Origin: DASQFY01 sp036397815
GTDB lineage: Bacteria > Chloroflexota > Limnocylindria > QHBO01
DNA length: 34,183 nucleotides
Direction: 5' to 3'
Assembly (NCBI GenBank): GCA_036397815.1
Contig: DASWIE010000010.1
Span: 1-34,183, forward strand
Shown here in pieces: positions 1-8,645 of this stretch. The position numbers were made by a program, and so were the translations under genes. Positions within the stretch are counted from its first letter, which is position 1. Each line of letters opens with the position of its first letter. The notes beneath the pieces are model-generated. The model ran no database searches and was not told the DNA's origin. It worked only from the letters and a program-made list of their open reading frames with translations.

Positions 1-2933
1 GCCAGCAGGCGGGTGTACAGCTCGAAGCCGACCGCCGCCATGAAGCCGTGCTGCTCGGGACCCAGGATGTTGCCGGCCCCCCGGATCTCCAGGTCGGAGA
101 GCGCGATCTGGTAGCCGGCACCCAGGTCGGAGGCGCTGAAGATCGCGTGCAGCCGCTTGCGCTGGACCGCGGACAGCGGCGCGCCCCGCCGGTGCAGCAG
201 ATACGCATACGCACGGCGATCAGACCGCCCAACCCGCCCGCGCAGCTGGTAGAGCTGCGCCAGCCCGAAGGTGGTAGCCCGGTTGATGACGATGGTGTTG
301 ACGTTGGGGATGTCCAGCCCGGACTCGATGATGGTTGTGCACACGAGCACGTCGAAGCGGCCGGCGTCGAAGTCGAGCATCACCCGCTCGAGCATCCCCT
401 CCGCCATCTGGCCATGACCGATGGCCACCTTGGCGCGCGGCACCAGCCGCCGCGCCCGCTCGGCGGCCCCCTCGATCGTCTCGACCCGGTTGTGAACGTA
501 GAAGACCTGTCCGCCGCGATCCAGCTCGCGGTTGATCGCGTCGCGCACCAGCCCGTCGTCGTCCTCGGCGATGCGGGTCTGGATCGGGAGGCGAGCCTCC
601 GGCGGCGTCTCGATGACCGACAGGTCGCGGATGCCTACCAGGGAGAGGTGCAGGGTGCGCGGGATCGGCGTGGCGGAGAGGGTCAGCACGTCGACCTCGC
701 GGCGCATCGACTTGATGCGCTCCTTGTGCGAGACGCCGAAGCGCTGCTCCTCGTCGACGACCAGCAGCCCCAGGTCGGCGAAGGCGATGTCGCGGCTCAG
801 GATCCGGTGCGTCCCGATCAGCACGTCGACGCTGCCCTCGGCCAGGGCGGCCACGATCTCCTGCTGGCGCTTCTTCGTCACGAAGCGGCTGAGCATCTCG
901 ACCCGCACCGGGAAGGGGGCCAGGCGGCGCTGGAACGTTCCCAGGTGCTGCTGCGCCAGCACGGTGGTCGGCACCAGCACCGCCACCTGCCGACCGTCCT
1001 GCACCGCCTTGAAGGCGGCGCGCAGCGCGACCTCGGTCTTGCCATAGCCCACGTCCCCGCAGACGAGGCGGTCCATCGGCCGGCGGCGGAACATGTCGGC
1101 CTTGACCTCCTCGATGGTGCGAGCCTGGTCGGGCGTCTCGGTGTACGGGAACGCCTCCTCCAGTTCGCGCTGCCAGACCGTGTCCGGGCTGAAGGCGAAG
1201 CCTGCCGCCGACTCGCGGGCGGCGTAGATGTCGAGCAGCTCATCGGCCAGCTCGGCGACGGCCCGACGCACGCGCCGCTTGGTGCGCTCCCAGTCGGTGC
1301 CGCCGAGCCGGCTGAGCGCCGGTGCGGGGCCGCCCGAGTAGCGGGTGATGCGCCCGATCATGTCGGCCGGCAGGAAGATCTTGTCGTCGCCGGCAAAGTC
1401 GAGCTGCAGGTACTCCTTGGTGGCGCCGCCGTACTCGCGCTGCGTCATGCCCACGTAGCGGGCGATGCCGTGGTCGACGTGGACGACCAGGTCGCCTGAG
1501 GCCAGCTTGCCGATCAGGTCGCGCGTCACCACCCGCTTGGCAGCGGTCAGGCGGCGCACGCGGATGGCGCCGAACAGCTCCCGATCGCTGAGCACCAGCA
1601 GGCTCGACGGCGCGTGGGCGAATCCGGCGGACAGCGTGCCGTGCACGAGACCGATGGCGCCCGCCAGGGGCGCCTCGCGCAGCTCGGCGCCGGCCGCTAC
1701 CTGCAGACCGGACTCCGCCAGCAGCTCCCCGACGCGGCTGGCCTGGTCGGTGGTGACGAGGATGCGGTTGCCCGCGGCCGCCAGCTCGGCCAGCCATGGG
1801 CCGAGCCGCTCGGCGCGGCCCGGGAGCGCGGGCGCCGTCGCGTAGCCGGCGTCAGTGGCCGCCTGCTCCTCGAGTGACTCCGTGGCGCGGGCCTCCAGCG
1901 CCGCGAGCGTCGACAGCGCGTCGTACGGGAGCGGCCAGTCGGCCGGGAGTTCGCCCGCTTCGACCAGGCCGCCTCGTCGCGTGACGGCCTGCAGGTCGAG
2001 CTCCCGCGCGATGGCGCGCAGCTCGTCTGTATCCGTCAGAGCCAGGTGCGCGCCGGCAGGCAGGTGGTCCGCCGCCGGCGTGGCGGTGAGCAGCGCGGCC
2101 CACGTCTCGGCCGCCTCCGCCACGTCGCCCTGCTCGAGGCGCGCGAGGTCGGCTTCCAGCGCCTCGGACCTCAGCGGCGGAGCGGCGGCCGCCAGGGACT
2201 CCCATCCTCCGGGCGGCAGGAACTCGCTGGCCGGCAGCAGGGTGGCGCGCTCCAGACGCCTGCGGCTGCCCTGGGTCATCGGGTCGAAGGAGCGAATCGA
2301 TTCAACCTCATCGCCGAACAGCTCGACACGAATCGGCTCCGCCGCGCCCGGGGGCCAGACGTCCACGATCCCGCCGCGGGCCGCGAACTCCCCCACCCCG
2401 CTCACCTCGACCGCAGCGTCGTAACCCCCCGACACAAGGGCGGTGAGCAGCACTCGCTGCGCGATCCGCTCTCCCAGCGCCAGCGAGACGCTGCCCTCGG
2501 CCAGCTGGGCCGGCGAGAGCGTTCGCTGGACCAGCGCCAAGAGCGGCGCGACCAGCACCAGCCCGCGGCTCCGCCCTCCGAGCTGAGCGAGGACCTCGAG
2601 CCGCTCGGCAGACTCGTCGTGCTCCGGCAGGGCGCGCTCGAGCGGCAGCGCGGCACGCTCCGGCAGGACGCGGACCGATCCGCTCGTCAGCCAGGCGCCC
2701 AGGTCGTCCGCCAGGCGGTGGGCCTCGTCTTCCGTCCGCACCACGGCGACCAGCGGGGTCGATGCCGGGAGGGCCTCGCGCCGAGCAGCGAGGTGCGCGG
2801 CGCGCGCGTTGGCGGGCACGCGGAGGGCGCCCTCGGCGAGCGGCAGGTATGGGACCAGGGTGTCGGTCAGCACCGCGAGGCGCCGATCGGCGCCGCCGCG
2901 CGACGCGGCGGGACGGACGCGGGTGGCGGTCAC
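1..2933 (-). CDS. mfd: Transcription-repair coupling factor Mfd (3' end off the window)
   Basis: Mfd is an ATP-dependent translocase that removes RNA polymerase stalled at DNA damage and recruits UvrA. About 977 codons are open in one frame from the GTG at 2933 to the left edge, so no frameshift is apparent; roughly the last 170 residues lie outside. The N-terminal half is the UvrB-like region. The polymerase-interacting domain starts near residue 485 with DLVVHVDHGIARYVG. The helicase part has Walker A GDVGYGKTE near residue 626, a DEEQRFG Walker B near 728, and the arginine motif LRGRVGRSDR near 900. The frame ends at the edge inside the conserved HGFMAAVGFELYTRLL segment. The GTG start overlaps the pth stop (GTGA), so the two are probably translationally coupled. 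The identification is certain; only the C-terminus is unseen. Confidence 0.97.
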   Translation of the reverse strand, partial: MTATRVRPAASRGGADRRLAVLTDTLVPYLPLAEGALRVPANARAAHLAARREALPASTPLVAVVRTEDEAHRLADDLGAWLTSGSVRVLPERAALPLERALPEHDESAERLEVLAQLGGRSRGLVLVAPLLALVQRTLSPAQLAEGSVSLALGERIAQRVLLTALVSGGYDAAVEVSGVGEFAARGGIVDVWPPGAAEPIRVELFGDEVESIRSFDPMTQGSRRRLERATLLPASEFLPPGGWESLAAAAPPLRSEALEADLARLEQGDVAEAAETWAALLTATPAADHLPAGAHLALTDTDELRAIARELDLQAVTRRGGLVEAGELPADWPLPYDALSTLAALEARATESLEEQAATDAGYATAPALPGRAERLGPWLAELAAAGNRILVTTDQASRVGELLAESGLQVAAGAELREAPLAGAIGLVHGTLSAGFAHAPSSLLVLSDRELFGAIRVRRLTAAKRVVTRDLIGKLASGDLVVHVDHGIARYVGMTQREYGGATKEYLQLDFAGDDKIFLPADMIGRITRYSGGPAPALSRLGGTDWERTKRRVRRAVAELADELLDIYAARESAAGFAFSPDTVWQRELEEAFPYTETPDQARTIEEVKADMFRRRPMDRLVCGDVGYGKTEVALRAAFKAVQDGRQVAVLVPTTVLAQQHLGTFQRRLAPFPVRVEMLSRFVTKKRQQEIVAALAEGSVDVLIGTHRILSRDIAFADLGLLVVDEEQRFGVSHKERIKSMRREVDVLTLSATPIPRTLHLSLVGIRDLSVIETPPEARLPIQTRIAEDDDGLVRDAINRELDRGGQVFYVHNRVETIEGAAERARRLVPRAKVAIGHGQMAEGMLERVMLDFDAGRFDVLVCTTIIESGLDIPNVNTIVINRATTFGLAQLYQLRGRVGRSDRRAYAYLLHRRGAPLSAVQRKRLHAIFSASDLGAGYQIALSDLEIRGAGNILGPEQHGFMAAVGFELYTRLL

Positions 2934-3526
2934 GCCGTGGGAGCCGCGAGATCGAGGCCGTTGTATTCGTTCATCGCCGCCTCGATCCCTTCGCGCAGCC
3001 AGCGCTCCGCGGCGTCGGCGGCGGTCGCGATCGCCTCGGCGGCAAGCTCACGCTCCTTCGGGGAGAAGGTGGCCAGGACATGATCCACGGTGGCCCGCGC
3101 GCTGCCCGGCCGCCCGATCCCGACGCGCAGCCGGCCGAACTCGTTGGTGCCCAGCGTGGAGATGATGTCCCGCAGCCCGTTGTGTCCCCCGGCGGACCCC
3201 TCGCGCCGCAGCCGGATGCGACCCAGCGGCAGGTCGACATCGTCGGCCACGACGAGCAGCTCTGCGGCTGGGTCAACCTCGGTCTGGCGCAGGGCCGCCT
3301 TCAACGCGCCGCCCGACAGGTTCATGTAGCGCATCGGCTTGACCAGCAGGACGCGACCGATCGCCTCGGGCAGGTCGGCCTCCAGCCGCGCGGCGCCCTC
3401 GCGAACCTTGCCCAGGCCGGTGAGGCCCCATCTGTCCGCGAGCAGATCGACCACGCGGAAGCCGACGTTGTGCCGCGTCAGCCGATAGCGCTCGCCCGGG
3501 TTGCCCAGACCGCAGATCACCTTCAT
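2930..3526 (-). CDS. pth: Peptidyl-tRNA hydrolase
   Basis: Pth cleaves peptidyl-tRNA released by aborted translation and recycles the tRNA in the cytoplasm. The protein has 198 residues, normal for the family. It begins MKVICGLGNPG, with the substrate-binding Asn of GLGNPG, followed by RHNVGF with the catalytic His near residue 20. The conserved VVADDVDLPLGRIRLR block carries the active-site Asp, and SAGGHNGL follows. The start ATG is preceded by no Shine-Dalgarno sequence. Instead a TACCAT hexamer lies at 3536-3541 with 9 nt before the ATG, compatible with a leaderless message, although no convincing -35 was found. It is the first gene of a pth-mfd unit, divergent from the oxidoreductase gene 47 bp away. 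Confidence 0.97.
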   Translation of the reverse strand: MKVICGLGNPGERYRLTRHNVGFRVVDLLADRWGLTGLGKVREGAARLEADLPEAIGRVLLVKPMRYMNLSGGALKAALRQTEVDPAAELLVVADDVDLPLGRIRLRREGSAGGHNGLRDIISTLGTNEFGRLRVGIGRPGSARATVDHVLATFSPKERELAAEAIATAADAAERWLREGIEAAMNEYNGLDLAAPTA

Positions 3527-3539
3527 GCCCGGCCGATGG

Positions 3540-3567
3540 TAGACAATGCCTCCGTGAGTCGTACGCT
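3540..3567 (+). promoter_or_regulatory. Predicted promoter of the FAD oxidoreductase gene
   Basis: TAGACA (3540-3545, 5 of 6 to the -35 consensus), a 16-nt spacer, and TACGCT (3562-3567, 3 of 6 to the -10 consensus) lie 6 nt before the GTG start at 3574. There is no Shine-Dalgarno sequence, so transcription would start at or next to the start codon. This is a pattern prediction only. Confidence 0.45.
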
Positions 3568-3573
3568 CGCCCA

Positions 3574-4713
3574 GTGAAGCCGGATCTGATCGTCATCGGG
3601 GGCGGGATCATCGGCTGCTCGGCCGCTGCATTCGCCGCCGAGCGAGGTGCATCGGTCCTCTTGCTGGAGGAGCGCGAGATCGGTGCCGGCGCCTCAGGCC
3701 GCAACTCGGGCTCGGTGCAGTACCCCTTCGACCCGATCCTGGCCGCGCTGCATCTGCAGACCCTCGCCCTCTACCGCGAGCTCGCCGCCGCCAGCCCGGA
3801 CTTCAGCTTCCCAACGGACCCGGCCGGCCTCTTGCTTCTGACCGATGACCCCGCCGCAGCCCATGACCGCGTGGACGAGCTGGTGCGGGAGGCACCGCAC
3901 CTGGAGCCGCGTGTCCTGACCGGCGCCGCCCTCACCGATGCTGAGCCGATGCTGTCAGCCGACCTCGCCGCCGTTCGGCTCGAGACCGGCTACCCGATCC
4001 CGCCCGATGGCGCCACGACGGCAATGGCTCGGCGGGCCCGGGAGCTGGGCGCGGAGCTGCGCGTTGGAACTCCGGCCGCCGAGATCCGCCGCGACCGACG
4101 CCGGGTGGCGGGCGTGACCCTCGCCGATGGCGCCGAAATCCAGGGCGATGCCGTCCTCGTGGCCGCCGGCCCGTGGAGCCCAAACCTCGTCGATCCGTCG
4201 AGCGCCTGGCAGCCCATCCGGCCAACGCACGGTGTGACGGTCCAGGTCGAGGTCAGCACCGCCCCCACGCACATTCTCGAGGAGGGAGTGGTCCACACCA
4301 TCAACCGGCCGGTCGAGACGGGCGGCCCAGGTCCCGATCTCGAAAGCACCTTCAGCATGATCAGCGTGGGGCGCACCAGCACCGTTGGCTCAACGTTCCT
4401 GCCCGAGCCGCCTGACCCAGAAGCGGTCGCGCCACTCCTGCTGAGCCGTGGCGCTCGATTCGTGCCCGGACTGCGCCACGCCGCAGTCCTGCGCAGCCGA
4501 GTCTGCACGCGACCGCAGTCGGTCGACGGCCGCCCATTCGTCGGTCCCTGGCCCGGGGTGGAGGGCCTGTTCGTGTGCGTCGGCCACGGTCCCTGGGGAA
4601 TCTCCACCGGGCCCGCCTCGGCGGCGTTGGCCGTCAGCGCTATCCTCGACGCAGACGAGGATGGAATCGTGCCGGAGCTGCGCGCCTCACGCGTCGTCGG
4701 ATCCTCCGGCTGA
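3574..4713 (+). CDS. FAD-dependent oxidoreductase, DadA / glycine oxidase-like (DAO family)
   Basis: This 379-residue protein belongs to the DAO superfamily of flavoenzymes that oxidise amino acids or secondary amines. The N-terminal Rossmann motif reads VIGGGIIGCSAAAFAAERG, followed by an acidic strand end (LLLEE) and the family signature GAGASGRNSGSV. The C-terminal FAD-binding block contains DGRPFVGPWPGVEGLFVCVG and a glycine-rich turn (HGPWGISTGP). No signal peptide or membrane segment is seen. GTG at 3574 is the start because the glycine-rich motif begins a few residues later and upstream codons are closed. It precedes the sigma-like gene by 26 bp and may be cotranscribed with it. The substrate cannot be deduced from sequence; D-amino acids, glycine, sarcosine or proline are all possible. 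Confidence 0.85.
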   Translation: MKPDLIVIGGGIIGCSAAAFAAERGASVLLLEEREIGAGASGRNSGSVQYPFDPILAALHLQTLALYRELAAASPDFSFPTDPAGLLLLTDDPAAAHDRVDELVREAPHLEPRVLTGAALTDAEPMLSADLAAVRLETGYPIPPDGATTAMARRARELGAELRVGTPAAEIRRDRRRVAGVTLADGAEIQGDAVLVAAGPWSPNLVDPSSAWQPIRPTHGVTVQVEVSTAPTHILEEGVVHTINRPVETGGPGPDLESTFSMISVGRTSTVGSTFLPEPPDPEAVAPLLLSRGARFVPGLRHAAVLRSRVCTRPQSVDGRPFVGPWPGVEGLFVCVGHGPWGISTGPASAALAVSAILDADEDGIVPELRASRVVGSSG

Positions 4714-4739
4714 AGCGGACCTGTCCCGCTCGGAGCCAC

Positions 4740-6224
4740 GTGACGATCGAACCCCGGAACCATCGCAGCGGCCAGCCACGAGAGGATGCGCGGCTCCTGG
4801 CCGAGGCGCGATCCCGCCAGCCATCGGCGCTGGCCACGATCACCACCCGCTTCGGCAGGGAGCTGACCGGCATCGCCTACCTGGTGCTGCAGCATCACGA
4901 GGGCGCGGCGGACGCCGTGGCGCGCGGCATCGCCGACGCGTGGCTGCGCGCTGGCGATCCGGAGGCCGTTCCTGACGTCGAGCGCCTGCGGATGGCGCTT
5001 CTCGGCGCCACGGCGCGGCAGGCGCTGCACGGTCATCGAGCGTCGCGAACCGTCGACCCGACCACGGACGGCGGGGCGAGCGCGGTGGTGACCGGCTTGT
5101 CGCCGCCGGCGCGCGCCGCCTTCGCGTTGCGGTACGCCGCCGGGCTCGACGAAGACGAGGTCGCGGGGTTGCTCGAGATCGCCCCTGCCCAGGTGCGGCG
5201 TCTGTTGGAGCCGGCCGCCGACGATGCCCGCCGTGCGGCCGCAGCCAGCCAGCTGGCCGCGCTGCCGGTAACGGTCGATCTGGCTCGGGTCCGCGCTGCG
5301 CTGGCCCGGCCAAGCGATACCCCATCGTCCCGGCGACCGTGGGCCGCCGTCGCAGCCTTCGCGTTGGCGCTGCTGCTCATCAGGCTCGCCTCCGCGCCAA
5401 ACGACCAACCGGTCGGCGAGCAACCGCCGACGGACGAGGTCGCGCCGCAGGCAGCCGGCGCCATCGGCGCGGCCCGCGGAGAGGGCGACGGGCGAGCCGG
5501 CAGCAGCCTGGGGTCCGACAGCCCGTGGTCGCAGTTCTGGCCGGGGCGCGGGCTGGTGCCTCCCTTCACCCTGGAGGACTGCCACATCGAGCCCGCCAGC
5601 CTGCCGATCTCCTTCGCCGGCTGGGTCACGGTCGAGGAGATCAGGGCGACCGGCGTGGCGCCACCGGGGCGATCCGTCTACGTGATCGTCACGCGCGGCG
5701 ACGCGGAGTGGATCGGGTACCGCTACACGCACGATCGCCCCGTCTTCCCGCGACCGGTCGGGCGGCTGGGCTGCGTGTTCGATCCCGACTCGGGAAGCTA
5801 CGTTGCCATCGGCGTGGCCCAAAACTGGCAGCCGCCGACCCTGGCCGACGGGTGTCCCACCTCGCCGATCAGCTCGTTCGCCGGCTACCGTGAGCTCGGC
5901 GGCCCCGGCGCGTTCGTGCTGGTCGATACGCGAGACGCATGGTGGGCCGACGATCCCAAGCTGTCCTTCCTGGTCCGCGTCGCACCCGCACCACCCGCCG
6001 GCTCCAGCGTCGAGGCGTGGTTACAGCCGGTTGGCGCAGGACCAGAGATCGCGGCGACGGTCGGCGAGCCTCCGGCAGATGGGGATGCCTCGCTGTTGCA
6101 TTACGTGCGAGTGGACGGCATCGAGGTCCCTGAGCCGGGCTGCTGGGTCATGAACGTGGCCGTTGACGGCGCCGTCGTGGGCTCTGCCGTTCTCCCGCTG
6201 GTCGCCCGTGTGCCGGCACCCTGA
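4740..6224 (+). CDS. Membrane-anchored protein with sigma-70-like N-terminal half (unrecognised architecture)
   Basis: The protein has 494 residues from the GTG at 4740, which has a short GGAG 4 nt upstream. Residues about 25-100 resemble a degenerate sigma-70 region 2. Residues about 114-165 (GLSPPARAAFALRYAAGLDEDEVAGLL split by helix breaks) resemble the region 4 helix-turn-helix of ECF sigma factors. A single hydrophobic helix follows at about 199-219 (WAAVAAFALALLLIRLA). A Gly/Ala/Pro-rich linker then leads to a roughly 260-residue domain containing four cysteines, probably extracytoplasmic. I do not recognise that domain. The layout suggests a membrane-tethered sigma-like regulator or a sigma-derived sensor that no longer binds polymerase. 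The upstream oxidoreductase gene is 26 bp away. The sigma resemblance is by eye and moderate; the single transmembrane helix is clear. Confidence 0.6.
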   Translation: MTIEPRNHRSGQPREDARLLAEARSRQPSALATITTRFGRELTGIAYLVLQHHEGAADAVARGIADAWLRAGDPEAVPDVERLRMALLGATARQALHGHRASRTVDPTTDGGASAVVTGLSPPARAAFALRYAAGLDEDEVAGLLEIAPAQVRRLLEPAADDARRAAAASQLAALPVTVDLARVRAALARPSDTPSSRRPWAAVAAFALALLLIRLASAPNDQPVGEQPPTDEVAPQAAGAIGAARGEGDGRAGSSLGSDSPWSQFWPGRGLVPPFTLEDCHIEPASLPISFAGWVTVEEIRATGVAPPGRSVYVIVTRGDAEWIGYRYTHDRPVFPRPVGRLGCVFDPDSGSYVAIGVAQNWQPPTLADGCPTSPISSFAGYRELGGPGAFVLVDTRDAWWADDPKLSFLVRVAPAPPAGSSVEAWLQPVGAGPEIAATVGEPPADGDASLLHYVRVDGIEVPEPGCWVMNVAVDGAVVGSAVLPLVARVPAP

Positions 6225-6241
6225 TTGTGCAGACTGCACAA
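6225..6241. repeat. Perfect 17-bp palindrome TTGTGCAG-A-CTGCACAA
   Basis: Eight-base arms flank a single central A, immediately after the stop codon of the preceding gene and about 100 bp before amt. No T-run follows, so it does not look like an intrinsic terminator. The half-site TGCACAAG (6235-6242) recurs at 6306-6313, 71 bp nearer amt. A binding site for a dimeric regulator of amt is a reasonable guess; no known regulator motif was recognised. Confidence 0.6.
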
Positions 6242-6298
6242 GAATCACAGGTGATAGGGACCCTCTATCCGCTGGCGTAGCGGCCGCATCGGTCCATA

Positions 6299-6318
6299 GG
6301 CTGTTTGCACAAGCAGCC
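6299..6318. repeat. Imperfect inverted repeat GGCTGTTTG-CA-CAAGCAGCC upstream of amt
   Basis: Nine-base arms with one mismatch around CA. It contains the second copy of TGCACAAG and lies 26 nt before the amt start, just upstream of the AGGAGG ribosome-binding site (6324-6329). It could be a leader hairpin or an operator half. Confidence 0.45.
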
Positions 6319-6344
6319 GAGCCAGGAGGGACCGCGACCGATCG

Positions 6345-7577
<1,233 letters not shown>

Positions 7578-7603
7578 TCAGTCCAGGAAGGAGGAATGGA
7601 CCG

Positions 7604-7681
7604 ATGATCACCGCAGCGCTGATCGCCTTCGCCGCGCTCCTGGCGGCCTGGCTCCTGGCGCCGACCGAGCGACGCGCCTAG
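7604..7681 (+). CDS. 25-residue single-pass membrane peptide downstream of amt
   Basis: The ORF encodes 25 residues. About 18 are a hydrophobic Ala/Leu-rich helix (ITAALIAFAALLAAWLLA), followed by a short charged tail, PTERRA. It starts 26 nt after the amt stop. A very strong Shine-Dalgarno sequence, AAGGAGGAA, lies about 8 nt upstream of the ATG, so translation is likely. Size and layout recall tiny accessory membrane subunits such as KdpF, but no homology is claimed. Its position suggests it is cotranscribed with amt and may modulate or stabilise the transporter. That role is inference. Confidence 0.6.
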   Translation: MITAALIAFAALLAAWLLAPTERRA

Positions 7682-7693
7682 CCGCGACCCGCC

Positions 7694-8281
7694 CTAGCTC
7701 CCCGTCGTGACCGCGTGGCCGGCGCGGTCGAAGAGGGATCCCGGCTGCCAGCTCACCTCGTGATGCTTCCGATGCAGGACGTGGAGCACGTTGCGCTCCT
7801 GGGCCCGCATCGCCTCCTCCTCGTCGATCTCCGCGTGGTCGTGACCGAACAGATGCAGGGTGCCGTGGATGGCCAGCAGCGTCAGCTCCTCGGCCACGCT
7901 CCAGCCGCCCTCCGCCGCCTGCCGGACCGCCTGGTCCACGTCGATCAGCACGTCGCCGAGTTGCATCGCGCCCGGCGGCAGAAACCCATCGTCGTCGGCC
8001 AGGTGGGAGTGGCTGCCATCGACTGACCACTCGTGCAGCGGAAAGGCCAGGACGTCGGTCGGGCCCCGCTCGCGCATGTACTCGAAGTTGAGGCGCGTCA
8101 TCTCCGGGTCGGTGCAGAGCGTCAGCTCGACCTCGACCTCGCCGTCACCGATCGCGGCCCGCGTCGTCTCGCGGATCGCGGCCTCGAGCAGGTCGCGCAT
8201 CTGGTCGGCCGTCAGCGGCTCCACCGCAGATTCGAGCCGTTCGTGACCGATCCGATCGTGGAAGGTGACGGAGGCGCCCAT
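7694..8281 (-). CDS. ybeY: Endoribonuclease YbeY (16S rRNA maturation)
   Basis: YbeY is a metal-dependent endoribonuclease acting in 16S rRNA 3'-end maturation and ribosome quality control. The 195-residue protein has the family zinc motif HGTLHLFGHDH at residues 139-149, with His139, His143 and His149 as ligands. The upstream region contains the conserved NFEYMRERGPTDVLAFP segment. A tail of about 35 residues follows the core. It is the last gene of the rpsU-yqeY-pgpH-SWIM-ybeY series and has its own predicted promoter. No Shine-Dalgarno sequence precedes the ATG. Its stop lies 12 bp from that of the convergent amt-associated peptide. Confidence 0.95.
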   Translation of the reverse strand: MGASVTFHDRIGHERLESAVEPLTADQMRDLLEAAIRETTRAAIGDGEVEVELTLCTDPEMTRLNFEYMRERGPTDVLAFPLHEWSVDGSHSHLADDDGFLPPGAMQLGDVLIDVDQAVRQAAEGGWSVAEELTLLAIHGTLHLFGHDHAEIDEEEAMRAQERNVLHVLHRKHHEVSWQPGSLFDRAGHAVTTGS

Positions 8282-8290
8282 GGTTGAACC

Positions 8291-8319
8291 ATCGTAGGCG
8301 ACCGGCCGCGTCGGCTCAA
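8291..8319 (-). promoter_or_regulatory. Predicted ybeY promoter, leaderless type
   Basis: On the minus strand TTGAGC (8319-8314), exactly 17 nt, then TACGAT (8296-8291) lie 9 nt before the ybeY ATG. Both hexamers match consensus at 4 of 6 positions with ideal spacing, and no Shine-Dalgarno sequence is present. The promoter sits in the 51-bp gap after the SWIM gene. Confidence 0.55.
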
Positions 8320-8332
8320 GGCTTGGCGCGAA

Positions 8333-8629
8333 TCACACCTGCCCCGGCGGTGAGCGACGCCAGGTCTCCACGGCGGTCGCGACGACGTGGGTGCAGATCG
8401 GTCCACCGGGGTCGCAGTCACACCACCAGCGCAGGCCCTGCGGGGTGGAGGTCAGCCGCACGTGGTGCGGCCCGTCGTCGCCGGCGACCTCCGCCCTCAC
8501 CCGCAGCGGCCCGAGCTCGTCCAGCCTGACCGATCCGCGATCCGCCCATGCGACGCCCACGCTGTGGGCGCGGGCATCGGCCATGGCCGCCAACAGGTTG
8601 GGTTCGACGAGGTCAGCGACCGATGGCAC
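8333..8629 (-). CDS. Small SWIM zinc-finger protein
   Basis: The 98-residue protein starts at the GTG at 8629, which has GGAGGAGC about 4 nt upstream. Its C-terminal third carries a SWIM zinc-binding signature, CDC then six residues then CTH (CxCx6CxH), in the segment WWCDCDPGGPICTHVVA. The N-terminal part is predicted to be mixed alpha/beta with no other recognised domain. SWIM fingers occur in DNA- or protein-binding proteins, often attached to helicases or MULE transposases; here the finger stands nearly alone. It lies 16 bp after pgpH and before ybeY, so it is probably cotranscribed with them. Function unknown. Confidence 0.75.
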   Translation of the reverse strand: MPSVADLVEPNLLAAMADARAHSVGVAWADRGSVRLDELGPLRVRAEVAGDDGPHHVRLTSTPQGLRWWCDCDPGGPICTHVVATAVETWRRSPPGQV

Positions 8630-8645
8630 CCTGCTCCTCCTGCCC

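Noticed and set aside
48..1499. Long plus-strand open frame (483 codons)
   Set aside because: It lies opposite mfd, which has clear helicase motifs. The frame's residue make-up (His/Arg/Gln/Asp-rich) is typical of an antisense shadow in GC-rich DNA.
1..2933. mfd as a frameshifted pseudogene
   Set aside because: The frame from the GTG at 2933 is the same one that encodes the conserved segment at the left edge, and all motifs are intact; it is simply cut by the window.
3554..3577. Seven-codon upstream ORF (GTG to TGA) whose stop overlaps the oxidoreductase start
   Set aside because: A promoter placed at 3540-3567 would start transcription at 3574 and leave the mini-ORF untranscribed. Its length and lack of a ribosome-binding site make it likely chance.
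3990..5822. Minus-strand open frame of 610 codons
   Set aside because: Overlaps the oxidoreductase (complete FAD motifs) and the sigma-like gene; no motif of its own.
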